Assembly (NCBI GenBank): GCA_964036045.1
Contig: OZ038381.1
Span: 63,550,242 to 63,614,241 of the forward strand
Source: Eutreptiella sp. 'Long Island Sound 2002'
Lineage: Eukaryota > Euglenozoa > Euglenophyceae > Eutreptiales > Eutreptiaceae
Direction: 5' to 3'
DNA length: 64,000 nucleotides
Shown here: positions 10,028 to 21,726 of the stretch, one piece after another
Layout of the letters: every line of letters begins with the position of its first letter
Position numbering within the stretch: position 1 is the stretch's first letter
Notes under the pieces: generated by a model
Told to the model about the DNA's origin: nothing
Database searches by the model: none
What the model saw: the letters and a program-made list of their open reading frames with translations, nothing else
Program-made: the position numbers and the translations under genes

Positions 10028-11340
10028 GCTTTCAAAGATGGACACAGCAGAAAAACACAAGCAGCCAGGCAAGACAGACGCAGGGCACAACAGCACTGCA
10101 CCACACAGACGCACAGCAGCACAGGACACAGCGCATGGGAGGAGGGCACCGCAACAAACCACCGCCAACAACAGGGCGGCGGGCCACGCGGCCAGCCAGG
10201 GACACCAATGTCGCAACGCACCGCCAGGAAACAACAACGGACAACCAGGCCCGGCAATGAACAAACAGAAACCAAAGGCAGCACTACAGGACACCGCCCA
10301 CAGCAACAGAGCCAACAGAGCACAGCACGGGGGCACGAAGCAGGCGCGCCAGCACAGCACATCACAGCACCGCACAGGAGGCCCTGCGGCACAACACGAC
10401 AGGACGCAGGACAAGAGGGCACAGCGAACAGCAGCACAGCACACCACGCACCCACCAGCGCAGCGCAACAGCACACCTCAGAACACCAAAGGAAACAGCA
10501 CACAGCAACACAGCACGGCACCACGCGCCAGAAAAAGCACGGACCAAGGAAACAGCACGGCGCAAGCGCACCATCACAGCGCAGCACAGCACCGCACAGA
10601 GCGAAGAGGACGGGGAACACGCAGCACAACGCCCCAGGACACACACAGTACAAAGCACAGCAGCGAACAACAGCACGCACCAACACAGAACGGCAAAACA
10701 CACGCAGCGAAGTGCACACAGCGCAGAGAAACACAACAAAACACAGCACCGGGAGGCACAACACCCCAGGGACGGACAGTGCCTGAGGGCACGACACAGC
10801 GAGCAGCGGCACCAAAAGGTATGAGACGAAACAACCGAGCGCACAACAGCACAGCGCCGCGTGGCACGATGCGAAGCAACGCGGCACAGCACAGCAACCA
10901 GGGGCTCAGCACAGCACACATCAACACAGACCAAGGCAAGACAGCAAGCCACAACGTGAACAAGCAGCGGGACAACACGACCAAAGACGCGGCACATCAC
11001 GTAGCAGCAGTACGGCACAGCACCGCACAAAACACAAATGGCCGCCCCAACTAACACGGCACAGCACGCAGCAGCGCACAGCAACACAAGGCGGTCCACA
11101 AAAGAACGACGCGCAGCACAGAACACGGCAACACGGCACTACAAAAAACCAGACCGAAGGCCCGCGCAGCGCGCCAACGCCAGGCAGCACAAGGCACAAC
11201 GCGCACACCAGGGACAGAGAGCAGCAAACAAAAAAAGGGGGGGGAAGGAAACTGCACAGCGCGAAGGCCGAGGAGACCCGAGGCGGGAAACAAGAGAATG
11301 CCAGGGACAACGGGGGCGCAAGGGAAAGTGACAAAAAAAA
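10028..11340 (+). repeat. T-depleted low-complexity block rich in CACAGCA/GCACAAC motifs
   Basis: For about 1.3 kb the plus strand contains very little T and consists of A, C and G in short recurring phrases such as GCACAGCAGCACAGG. This leaves two plus frames open for 200-340 codons and produces cysteine/valine-rich minus frames. None of these looks like a protein. The block resembles the T-poor 24.64-26.21 kb region in front of element B's coding region, so it is probably the leader of another, otherwise unrecognised, plus-strand element. Confidence 0.6.
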
Positions 11341-12319
11341 GTGGGGGGGTCACGGGGGGGCGGGCAGAAGAAAACGCAGAGCGCCACGCCCAAAGGCACC
11401 CGGGACCTGAAAGCGCAAATAGCGGGAGACAGCAGGTGCGCGAGCAACGGGGGAAGAAGGAGACAAACAAGAAGAAAAAAAAGAGAAGAGGCAAACAAGT
11501 GAGCAAGCAAAGGGCAACCCCAGCCCGTAGGTGGTCGAGCAAAAGAGAAGGACAAAACAGCCAGAGCAAAGGTGAAGAGCACCAGAACGCACCCGGGAGG
11601 CCGGCCCGTCGGACCCGGCCAAGAAGAGCACACACACACACTCACACGCCGGGCCCGGGCGTGACGTTTTCCGACCCGAAAGTCGCTGGTGTCGGCGTCC
11701 ACACGAAACAGCCGCGGTGCACCAGCCCAGTCCCGCGCCGAAAGACGGACAGTACGGGAAACCAGGCGTGTGAGTGACTGGGTCCAGAACCACCCCAGCG
11801 CACGCAGCGGAAGACCAACGTCGGAGAGACCCGCCAGGGCCGGCCCCATAGCAGGGCCCCGAACGGGTACAACGCGAAGCGAGCGCAGCGCCCCTGCCTC
11901 GGCAGGGGCCAGCAGCGGGCACCATGAGCCCGGTTCTCGGCCGGCCTCCACCTGCCCCGCGCAGCCGCCCAGTAAATCCGGGGGTGAAAGCCTGCGGTAG
12001 GGGAAGGCATCAACGCGACGGGAAAGCCGACCAGAGCACGGAGAGCGACTGGACCGGACGAGACGCGGTGCACCAACGCGGGGCCACGAGGCGCGCCAAA
12101 GAGGCACGCCGCCGGCCACAGCCAAGGCACACGGACAGGTGCAAAACAACAACCGCCAGCGGGTGCCGGAAACCCGGACCGCGCGCGCAACAAGCAACAA
12201 ACCACGGCACGGAAGAAGGTTGCAACGAAAAAAGATCCCCGAATGGAGCGAAGCGCCCGCAAGAAGGCGCCCGAAGTAGGGACTGCGGGCCCCTACACCC
12301 ACACACCGCCCCCGCGGCC
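11341..12319. other. GC-rich T-poor sequence, no supported gene
   Basis: This continues the T-poor composition and has a short CA run near 11630-11645. Very long open frames on the minus strand (up to 551 codons from 12794 to 11139) reflect the lack of stop triplets in GC-rich, T-poor DNA. They show no domain. Confidence 0.4.
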
Positions 12320-13420
12320 ATTGGGTAGCAGGCCCCGGACGCACACCCAAAAGACGGGTGGTCGGGGGAGGGAGAGTGCCCCACCCCGGACACCCCTCAC
12401 AGAGGCACAAGGCGCCCCCCTCCGTGCGACCTTGAGCTGCCCCCACAGCGCGCATCGCCAGCTCGCTAGAGCGCGCGCTGCGGGGTTCGTGGCGAGTCCG
12501 CAGGCAGGCACCCCCGGCGTCCACGGAAAACGGGCAGTGGGCCCCGGCTGCCTGCTCCCAAGACGGGCAGTTGTGAGAGAGAGAGTCCCTCACTGAGGCA
12601 CGGACTCCCCCCTTGGGCGCCCTTGTGACGCCCACCCCAGCCCGCAAAGCCAGCTCGCAGGAGCGTGCGCTGTGGGCTTGGTGACGGGTTTCCACGCCCA
12701 CATCCCCCGTCCCACGGGAAAACGGGCAGCGGGCCCCGGCTGCTTGCCTGAATGACGGGCGGCTTGGGGAGGAAGAGTACCTGAGCCCGGACAACGCTCA
12801 GGGAGGCACGGTGCACCCATCCCGGGCGCCCTCCTACCGCCCCCACGGCGCGCAAAGCCAGCTTGCAGGAGCGTGCGCTGTGGGTTTGGTGACAGGTCCC
12901 ACCGCCCACACCCCCTCGTGCCAACAGGAAACAGGCAGCGGGCCCCGGCCGCTTGCTTAAAGGACAGGCGGTCGGGAGAGGGAGAGTGCGCGATTCCAGA
13001 GACCCCTCACAGAGGCAGGGGGCGCCGCCTCCAGGGGCCCTTGTCGCGCCCCCACAGCGCAAACAGCCAAGATCGTGCGCTGTGCATTTGGTGACGGCTC
13101 CCCATGCCCGCACCTGCCGCGTCCCCGGAAAACCAGCAGCGGGCCCGGGCTGCCTGCCCCAAGGACGCGCGGTTGGAGGAGGGAGAATGCTCGACCTGGA
13201 ACACCCTTAATGGAGGCACGAGGCGTCCCCTCCCCCGGGGGCCCTTGTGCCGCCCCAGCAGCGCGCAAAGCCAGCTTGCAAGAGCGTGCGCTTCGGGGTT
13301 GGTGACGGGTCCCCTTGCGCGCACCACCCGCGCCGACAGAAAACGGGCAGCGGGCCCCGGCCGCCTGCCCGAAGGACGGACGGTAGGAGGAAGGAGAGTG
13401 CCCGACCCCTAACACCCCAC
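12320..13420. repeat. About 205-bp tandem repeat, roughly 5.5 diverged units
   Basis: The anchor GCGGGCCCCGGC or a close variant recurs at about 12328, 12537, 12730, 12939, 13139 and 13350, giving spacings of about 193-211 bp. Each unit also holds AGCCAGCTTGCAGGAGCG-like and GGGAGAGTGC-like segments. The units differ by many substitutions and small indels, so the array is old. It may be a leader repeat (promoter monomers) of the T-poor element that starts near 10.03 kb. Confidence 0.8.
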
Positions 13421-14359
13421 ATCACTACCGGGGAACAGGAGGCAAGACGCGGAGACCGCCCCCCCCCCCACCCCCAAGGGCAGGCAGAGCGAGGGACCCG
13501 AGCAGGAAACGCGGAGGGGCACGAACCTCCAGCAACGGCCCTACCAGCGTCCTGCTAGGGGCCCTCGTGCAGGGCGCGTGCCAAAAGGCGGGGGGGGGGG
13601 GAGACGCTAACACCGCGGGGTGGGAGCGCACGAACACACAACGGACAGGCGGCGTGCACCAAAAGGGCTACCGACAGAGCTCCCAGAACACCCAGGCCAC
13701 ATGGAATGGCGTACCAGCAGGCGAGGACAAGGGACACCCGGACGGGGCAACCCGCCACAAGCAGGGCGAGGGACGCGAGAGATGGACAGCAAAGGGGGGG
13801 GGGCGACAAGAAGCGGCTCCATCTTCGCCCTCCTATAGACACACACACACCAACTTGGCACTGCAACCGCCAAGGCAGTAGTGGCACTGGGCAGCTGGCA
13901 CCATCCCTGTGGGTAGGAAGCCTCCGTGCCAGCCCATCTGGGTACCACTGGCGACAAGCCAGTAGCACGGGCCCGGCAGCGCCGGTACCTTGGTTGATGA
14001 GGCATTAGGGGGGCGACATAGTGGGTAAGCGCCTGCCGACAGGCTAAGTAACACACCGAACGGGAAGTGGCGAAAGAAGAAAGCCGGGGACGCACAGGGC
14101 TCCGAGCTACATGAACCCGGGGGACTACGCCACCAGGCAGGAAGTGTGTCATGAAGGGCCCCCGACTAGGCCCTGGTGGGGAGGATATCACCTGGCCCGA
14201 ACAGGTGGCCCCCCGGGGTCGAATGGCGTCCAGTACCCACAACCACAAACCTCAAACCTCACACCCCTCTTCCCCTTCTCGGGCCCTGCATGGACTTGCT
14301 GGAGGAGCCATTGCTGCAGCTGTGGCATCCTGACGGTCCCCGTGGCATCCCGTTGCCAC
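13421..14359. other. Unassigned GC-rich sequence before element C
   Basis: No domain-bearing ORF was found. The stretch includes a homopurine G-run near 13590, a CA run near 13843 and, at about 14011-14045, a phrase resembling a tRNA A-box (AGTGGGTAAGCGC) without a convincing B-box. The 3' end of element C must lie somewhere near 14.1-14.4 kb. Confidence 0.3.
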
Positions 14360-14975
14360 CCTTCAGGGAAGTGGGCCCGGGGCGCGGGCCGGGTGTTGCT
14401 GCCCTGCGCCTGGGCGCGGTACTGGGCACCCTGTCTGCTCTACTTCCCGACTGCAGCAGCTCCTCGCGGCTAGGCCGGCGAAGGGTCTGTGGCCTGCGGG
14501 GTCAAGGGCCCATGTGCTTTCTGGGGCCGCGGGGGCTGCGGCCTTGGTGGCCGGGGCAGCGGCCCTGGCTGGTGCCCCCTCGGGGGCCGGCAGCTTGAGG
14601 TCGCGCGGGGGTATCTGAGGCTTCTCGGCCGCTGGATGGGCCGGTGCCGCGGCCTTCGCCAGGCGCCGCTCCTCCTGTCCTGCGGGGGTTTCCCCCTCGC
14701 ACACCCGGCAGACGGGGAAGCGGAAGCGGGACCTGCGGTTGAGGCGGTTGTCCCGCTGAGGGAGCCATTGGAGTCCAACATCTTCGCAATGCTGTCAGGC
14801 ACATGTAGTCTGCCTGGCGCGTATTGCCAGGCCGTCTGCTTTGCGCAGTCCCTCCCACTCACCGGCGGGCTGGTGGTATGCCGTGAACGGTGCTGTGCGG
14901 TGCCTGGGGTGGGGGGACAGGTCTTGGTCGCCAGCCCGGCTGCTCACGGGACATTTGCGGTCCATCGGCATTGGG

Positions 14976-16374
14976 TCAGGATGCGCCTGAGCCGCTTCGC
15001 CAATGCAGTGCGCCGGAGTTCCGAGCCGTGGGGGGGTTCAGGACGCTGGGCCCGCGGAGGTTGTGACAGGTTGCTGGCGGGAGTTGCACCAAGTGGACTC
15101 TGTACATGCCGATGACCTGCGGGCTCCACCGGAAGGTGTGTACCTGGTCCTGAGCTTCGGTCGCCAGGGTTGGGGATCGGGGTACTGGTGCCGCCCCATA
15201 CGGTGGCCCGTAGAGGTGAGCTGGGGTAGCCCCTCGGAGCTGCTCGGGTTCCTCACACGTTGAGACCACAAGGAGGAGCAGGGGAATGCCCGGCTGCTCC
15301 TGCCTGAGGGCTTGGCACCTGTGGCTGGTGCCCCTCGTCCCCGACAGGGGGGGGGAATAGAAGAGGGTGGGCGCAGCTGCACGGCATGTGGGTGGCCAGC
15401 GGGAGGGCGGCCCACCAGGCCGGTTCGCGGATGAAGGTGTCGCACACAACGGCGTGCGGAGGGGTGGGTGTTGTTCCGTCTTACACCAGGATTGTCGGGC
15501 GGGGAACGCCTTGCATGCGCCCTCCGCAAATATCGTATCTTCTCTCACCTCCCGGTCCTGCTCTGATGGATGTAGGAAGTGGACTGCAGCATTCAGCTCG
15601 GACACTCCCCTCGGGGACCTGGCCCCTGCCTGGTTCAGGAATGGGGCCTCATCCACCGAATAAAGTGCCCTCAGCGGATGCAGGAGGGCCGGGGCGCTGC
15701 TGCCGAGGGAGGTGGCCAACTTCTTGCCTGTCAGCCGTAGCGCTTCGCCCATTGACAGGGGCCAGCCTGTCCAGTTGTAGGTGTGCCACTGTTTCCAGAT
15801 AGCATAGGGGGCTGCCTTGGGTGCCACGAGCTGTGAACGCATAGGCTTCACGACCCAGAGCATTCCCGGGAGCAGTGTGGGGGCGCCTGCCACCTTCAGC
15901 GAGCCGAGGGCTGGGATGGCAGCACCATTGAGGAAGGTCCCCATGCTGCCCGATGGGTCCGGCGGAGGGGCAGCATGCGCCGCGTTGTCCTCCGCCACCA
16001 GAATGACACCAGGCTCCGCACGGCTGTCTCTTGCGCACCCCGGCGGGTCCGTGTATGCGTGCGCCTGGTCCCCTGTCGATGGAGCATCTTGGTGCTAGTT
16101 CTACAGTGCGCGGGGCTGGGTGGTTCATTTGGATACACAGGCGGGAAGCACCTGCGTGGCGCGCATCGCTGTGCGAGGGAGTCCATGCACTTTCTATGCG
16201 TCGCAGTAGTGCCTCCTCCTCCGTGCGCCGATGCGGGCCCGGGGGCAGTCCTGGCCAGGGGCACGCGGCCACTTTGGAGCACTGCGTGCACCTGAGGGTG
16301 CCCGCCAGCATGGTGGAGAAAACCGTGTCGTGAGCCCTGCAGAGGTGGCAGGTGTGTTGGAGATGGAAGGCCAA
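14976..16374 (-). pseudogene. Element C third coding region: CxxC finger, helical domain, Ala/Pro-rich tail
   Basis: The first frame (from 16374) opens with HTCHLCRAHDTVFSTM and continues to RCTQCSKVAACPW, a CxxC-x18-CxxC arrangement. It stands where element B has its RING-like finger, just after the end of ORF2. The next frame (15998-14976) contains AIWKQWHTYNWTGWPLSMG and LRLTGKKLATSLG, comparable to B's helical segment at 37.87-38.27 kb. Downstream segments (WSPQVIGMYRVHLVQL) might be a worn C48-like core, but I cannot establish catalytic residues. The two frames overlap, which shows a frameshift. Confidence 0.4.
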
Positions 16375-16389
16375 GGAGCAGGCTTCAAG

Positions 16390-19300
16390 TCAGCTGAGCC
16401 AGAGATCATCCCAGCGCTGACAGAGGAGATGGCGGAGCTCCAGTAGGCGGAGGCGAACGTGGCGCCGATGTTCCCTGCCGAGCAACTTCTCCCCAACTAT
16501 CTGCCACGCGTTGCTGGGGATCACCCGATGGTCTTGGATTGCGGCACTGAGGTCGTCCCACTCCGGGCGGGGGTGTTCCGGGATGGCCGCCGCATAGGTG
16601 TGTTGGCCGTCAAATCGGGGCATGAAGGTGTCCCACTGGTGCCCACCGGCACCAGTCGGCTGGAGGAGGGCTAGCAGCTTGTTGTTGTCAACTGCCTCCC
16701 AGCCCACCCTCACTTCTGGGTTGCCGTCCAGCTCGCGGCGTAGCCCGGTGGTGAGGGCGGAGGGGAACTTGAGGAGGAGGGGCCCCTGGAGGCCACCCAG
16801 GCAGGACAGGGGGTCATCGTACGCTGGCCCCCCCTTCTAAAAGTGAGCCACTGTTAGCCGGACACCCTCCCCGCCGGGGCGGAGGCAGGAATTCTTGGCT
16901 GCGTCCCGTTCCCACTCACCTATATCGGTGGCCTGTAGTATGATTGGCCGCATGCAGCACGAGCCGTGGGGGCGGGGACCGGCTTCTTCAGGAGCGAGAA
17001 TCCGTGACCCCGCCATACCGCATGCCGTTCCTGGGCCGCACGCAGCCACTCCATGGTTTCTGTGTCCCATGGGCACTCAGACCTGCCCTGCGGATCATCG
17101 TGGGTTGCGGCCGGGTGTGCAGTCTCCACCTGTGGAGTGGGAAAGCGCCGTAGTACTCCGCTGGTGTATCCGGGGGGCATGTTGCCACGCACCACCCGCT
17201 CCACTCATGCGCCCATTCTGCACCTGTGATGTGCGCTTCTGATGCGGTGAATCAGTTGCGTCAAGGAATCAATGGTGAAAACAGTGTGCTCTGGAGGTAC
17301 CTGGAGAAACCTTATGGCAGGTCCTGATAGAGGTGGGGATCCTCTTCGGCGGGGAACTCCAGCGTGTCATTCACCAGGCGGTGAGAGGCCTAGAAGTTCC
17401 TGCCCAGGCGAAGGGGAGGGGGAGATAAGTCTCCCTCTGCCGCTGCGAGCCACCAGTGCACCGAGCCCGCTGCGCTGTAAGGCGCGCGGCTCAGCAGTTC
17501 CTGCTGGTGGTTGGGCAGCTCCCGAGCAGAGTCCTGGGACTGGAGCATGTGCTGGACGAACACGTCCACGGAGGTTTCTCCTGGCGGGTTGTAGCGCGTG
17601 ATTGTGCGCAGCTGCGCCTCCGCAGCGTCAGGTACCAGCTGGGACCAGGAAAACCTCCGTCCATCCCGCCCCGACGGCGGGCAATTGGGCGGAAGGCCAA
17701 TGCTCCTTGTTCCCGGCCGGGAGGTGTGGTGCCGCCTCTTGTACCTCCTGGTTGTAGTGCGGCCACAGCAGTCGGGACTGAATGTAGCCCCCGTGCATGT
17801 GTACCGGAATCTCCTCCCTTCCTCCGGGAGACGAGGCAGGGTTTGGGGAGAGCCTCTCCTTTTGGTCGCCGAGTCTGCGTTACACCGGTATGTGGCCGTC
17901 ACTGGCCCGCAGAGCCCGGTGGTTACCAGCTGCCGCGGTGAGGTCCCGAGCGTGGACGTAGGCCGAGGTGTGGGCCGTGCCCAGGGGCGTGTGTCCCCGG
18001 TGGGTCCTAGCATGGCTACGACTGAGTCACGTCATGGAGGGTCCACTTGATGGGTGACAGCAGCTGGAGGTGGCTGTGGTCGCCGACGATAAGGAGTTGG
18101 GACTGGCGGTTTCGTCTGCAGGACGGTGTCCTGGAACGCCGTTCAGTCCGCCCTGCGCAGTAGCATGTCGCTGTGGTTGGAACAGGGGCGGGCAGAGCAG
18201 AAATGGTGCTCTCCATGCTGTCCGCGCACGCTCAGCCTGTTCCTGAGCCATAGAAGGGACAGCTGGTTGACCGCCTTTGCCGCCGCCTCGGTGACCCCTG
18301 TGGTCTTCTCGTCGTCCGCACGTCACAGGAGGTGGGGTATGATTTCAGCGTCCATGGTGTGGACCCATTGTCCTTGGATGTGGTACTGCAGGGGGAGGGA
18401 GGCGGCCAGTCCCTCCCTGTCGGGTACTGTGCCCGGGATGGCTTCCGCCCAGGTGCAGGTGAGATCGGCTGCCAGGACTACTGCGGTGGCGTTTTTGCAG
18501 GACCCGCCCGCTGACGCGTTGGAGGACATTAGGCCCGGGGCCTCTGGGATTTAGCAGTATCCCTTGGGGACGAGCCTCCCCGCGTTGAGGGACGTGGAGT
18601 GCCACCTGATATCGGGCTCGGTGGGGGTCAGCTGGTCTACGCCCAGGGCCATCGTGCAGTCTGGGTGGATCACCAGGTGGTCGCGGAATTGGACCTCAGC
18701 TCCAGCAATGGTGCTTCCTCAGGACCGGAGCGCCGTTAAGTGTTCCCAGAGCCAAGCTCGGCCCCTTCGCTGGTGGGCCACCAGGTGTCCTGCGTCCTCC
18801 CGCTGGTCCTCCAGTGCCCGTAGAGCCCTGTCTAGGTCATGGGGCCCCTCTGTGGTCAGAAGCAGCGTAGCATTGCGGAGAGCCCCGGGGCCTGGGCTGG
18901 CCTGCTCCCACTGGTAAAAGCACCCACTGGTTTGAGAGCTTTGCTTGCTCCGCCGCGCGGGCGCACTCGTTGTCCTTCGTCACCAGCCCGGCCAGCAATG
19001 GCATGTCCGGCCGCGGGTGAAGGAATTTCATCCACACCAGATCCACGTTGAGCGCCCGGTGTTCGCCGTCTACAGGGGGGTCCTGAAGAATCTACATGAG
19101 GGCTGCTGGCGGGTGGTATGCTACTCAGCGGGTAGGCAGGGACGTGTTGCCCTTGCGGCGGTAGCCGCCAACATGGAGGTGCAGAACATCCGCTGTCACC
19201 CGCGAGCCTGTGTGGGCGTCCTGCTTGGCCCTGGTCGGGTGAATGAGCCGCAGGCGGGGGTTCAGGCTGCCGGTGGTGTGGAACAGGTGGCCGAGGGCCT

Positions 19301-19450
19301 GGCGCCATTCGGGCCGGTTCATGGGTCCTTGCTCTCGGCAACAGTAGTGGAGGTGCTCTTTGGTGCACTGGTCGAGACACTCTCTCACTGCCACCAGCCT
19401 CGGGTCATCGTTGTTATAGAAGGGCTGTTGTGGTCCGTGCCGCCCGTGCT
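16390..19450 (-). pseudogene. Element C ORF2 remnant: post-RT linker, RNase H, CCHC region
   Basis: From about 19450 the minus strand reads NDDPRLVAVRECLDQCT, then REQGPMNRPEWRQALGHLF, matching the linker after the RT in D (NHSQEVREV, then HQTDMPNDMNTRLWNHLQL). Further on come DLVWMKFLHPRPDMPLLAG and, near 18500, ATAVVLAADLTCTW, where AAD stands at the first RNase H aspartate. Near 18080 LLIVGDHSHLQLL aligns with the FVVDATVDTHLLL segment of D. At about 17060 ECPWDTETMEW is a degraded finger. The last frame (16713-16390) corresponds to the C-terminal helices of ORF2. Many stops are present, so it is not functional. Confidence 0.45.
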
Positions 19451-19771
19451 AGGGTGTTGCATACGGCAACGTGAGGCAGCATCTCTCCTGGTGCCGGACC
19501 AGACTGCTTTAAACTTCTTCTTCGAATCCTCCAGAGTTGAAAATTCCCGCACCACAACCTGGGGCGCATAAAAGGTGCCCATAAAATTCGACCCCTGAGG
19601 GTTGCCAAAATGCGCAACGGGACCCTTAAAAGAACTAGGGTGGCGAGGGTTTGTGAGAGCAGACTGTGTATATGCGTAATACGAACAGATAATATACCCG
19701 TCCCTGCTATTAATCAAGTGTTCAACGTGGTCACACAACATCTCTCTTTTTTGCGGGAGCGTGTCACCCAT
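19385..19771 (-). pseudogene. 128-aa ORF at the 5' end of element C, possibly RT thumb
   Basis: The frame starts GDTLPQKREMLCDHVEHL and has a coherent middle part (GSNFMGTFYAPQVVVREF). Its start can be aligned with DATLPPKLQSHLAHL of element D, and SYYAYTQSALTNPRH with D's AYYLTGVLNASIGFQAL region. That would make it the RT thumb and extend C to about 19.77 kb. Base composition here is clearly more A+T-rich than in B and D. An unrelated gene fragment next to C is the alternative. The last 20 codons run out of frame with the C linker. Confidence 0.3.
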
Positions 19772-19869
19772 GCTTCATCACGCAAGATCCCGCCATTGAG
19801 GATTGATGTCTTGAACTTGTACGATGTTGTCGACTAGGCGTACCAGAAGGACATGTGGGAGGCCGGTGG

Positions 19870-20110
19870 GACCATTGTGACGGGGTGCGCACATCACCCT
19901 CATGACGCCCTAAAATCACAACTGAGTAAGGCAGATGGGTACATCACTACTGACAGGGTAAAGTTAGGGTATGGTATGGTTGCAAGGGGGTGCGCGCACC
20001 ACTGTCATGAGGCCCAAAAAAGAGAACGGGCTAGGGCAAATGGGTACCTCCCTACCAAAGGGTTATAGTTAGGGTATGGGATGGTTGCAACGGGGCGCGT
20101 GCTTCACTCT
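19870..20110. repeat. About 105-bp degenerate tandem repeat, 2-3 units
   Basis: The phrase GGGGTGCGCACATCACCCTCATG at about 19882 recurs in varied form at about 19987 and 20092, 105 bp apart. Between them the segments GGGTATGGTATGGTTGCAA and GGGTATGGGATGGTTGCAA also match. This is mixed-composition DNA, unlike the LINE blocks. Confidence 0.7.
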
Positions 20111-21623
20111 CATGTCCTACTATGGTCACAAGTAGTTAGAGGAAGTACGCCACTAACTACTTAATGGTCATAGGTCGGGTACGGGCGTACCAATCCATGC
20201 AGGCTCTCCCCTGGGAACGGAATACCTTGCGACGGTTTCTTTGCTGATTCCCCTTTCTGTGCTTCCTCTGCCTGTCGTCTGGCGTCAGCTAGAGTAGACA
20301 AGGGATGAAAGCGGGGTACACAAGATGCACGAAGTGCGAAAGAGCAAAGAGAAGTGACCACAACAACATACCTTCACTTGGTCCTCACCGCGCACGCTCG
20401 GCCGTGGCCTGCGGCTCCTCTTTTGTGCCATACGCCTTTGCGCCATGGTCACTTTGAGAATGGGAAAAGGATCCAAAGAGAACATGAATGCAACGTCACG
20501 CGTATCATGTATCTACATAATGACATGTGAACATACGCGCTTATTATTGGTTACCTCGGACGGACTCCTCAATCTGACTACCCATGCCTTTGTCCGCCGA
20601 GCCATCGTCGGATCCAGGATTCTTTGGTGAGCGGACAATGGATAGAACGCAACATGCTTGTGTTTTGCTTTGTGTCCCAGCCAAGTGTTGTTGCGTGCAT
20701 TTGCATACCGAAGGAAGCACTGGGTGAAATGTGAATTTCCCTTTCCATTTCGTCCTCCCAAGTTTTATTTTTGTCTTGTTCTCCTTCTTTGTGTTCATTC
20801 TAATACGCGACGTACCATCATGTGCAGGCACGAACTGGACCTCATTTTTCTCTCAAAAACACTAGGAGATTCATGCAAGAAGTGGCAATGAAATGATAAA
20901 AGATAAGGGTGCCATTGAAAACGGTTGCAAGCCCAAACTGTCGCGTTTTTTCCGCCACGCCTTCGTGGGGGTTGAAGCGTCGGTGTTCAATACTCCTTCG
21001 AGGAGGAACTCCTCCTTTGCAAAGCCAGGAGATGCCTTCCATTCAGGGGAGTTGTCTGTGGGTGGAGGCACAGCATGGGGTTGGGCGGAGGGTTTGAGAC
21101 CAGACCCCACCTCCGGGTGCACCCAGTCGAACGATGCAGTCAAGATCTGCTTGCAAGAGATTTTTTAAGGGATGAGAAATCTTGAAATGATAATCAGCAA
21201 AGGACCGTTTGAGAGATGCAACGTGCAATGGAGCACAGTAGAGGGCATGTCTCCTCCTTTTAGAAAATGTATGCCGAGAAAAATAAAGGGTTTTCAGCTC
21301 TGTCGAAATTTGACGGTCAATGCGCGTGTGCAACGTCGGCAGATCCTTTAGCCCTACGCATAGTCCTAAGCGATAGTGCTACATAGCCATTCCCCTAAGT
21401 TACTACAGTCACTTTCTCCAACCTCTGCCGCCGAGGTGCTCGAATGTGAAGGCTCATCAAAAGAGCTAGACAAAAATTTTCCCGCCAACACTTCGCATGC
21501 CGGGTCCCCTTGGCCATAGAATTCTCGTGTCCGCTCGGTGGCGGGGATATCCACGGTTCAAATTTGGCCTCCCCGGTGCTCCTCCAGCTCTCCCTCCTAG
21601 TCTGCTCCTGCAATCTCAGACAG
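20111..21623. other. Host-like A+T-richer DNA, no confident gene
   Basis: Several ORFs of 60-95 codons overlap on both strands. The most protein-like is on the minus strand at 21143-20871, with hydrophilic residues such as TDNSPEWKASPGFAKEEF, but it lacks a recognisable domain or splice context. I do not call it a gene. Confidence 0.35.
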
Positions 21624-21726
21624 GTGCGTACCTCTACCCTACACAAATGTAGCAATGCAAAAAGGGCAACACCAAAGCATGGGACATCTCTGCATATGAT
21701 CAACATGGTGGCTCCCATACAAATGA

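Larger units (their letters stand above)
14360..19771 (-). mobile_element. Element C: decayed, 5'-truncated non-LTR retrotransposon
   Basis: Read on the minus strand, many short broken frames appear in the same order as in elements B and D. First comes an RT-thumb-like segment, then the post-RT linker, RNase H traces, a CCHC-finger remnant, a CxxC finger and a helical domain, and last an Ala/Pro-rich tail. Endonuclease and the RT core are absent, as expected for 5' truncation. Stops and frame changes are frequent, so C is older than B and D. Both ends are approximate; the 5' end is somewhere near 19.5-19.87 kb. Confidence 0.55.

Noticed and set aside
10038-11054. 338-codon plus-strand ORF rich in Gln, Thr, Asn and His
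   Set aside because: It lies wholly in the T-depleted block, with two other plus frames equally open. This is composition, not coding.
11139-12794. 551-codon minus-strand ORF
   Set aside because: It spans unrelated low-complexity and tandem-repeat DNA, is open only because T-poor, GC-rich DNA lacks stop triplets, and has no recognisable domain.
12320-13420. CRISPR array
   Set aside because: The repeat is 205 bp, diverged throughout, has no short spacer/repeat alternation, and the genome is eukaryotic.
14005-14110. tRNA gene or tRNA-derived SINE suggested by AGTGGGTAAGCGC
   Set aside because: An A-box-like phrase is present but no proper B-box, anticodon arm or cloverleaf could be built at a suitable distance.
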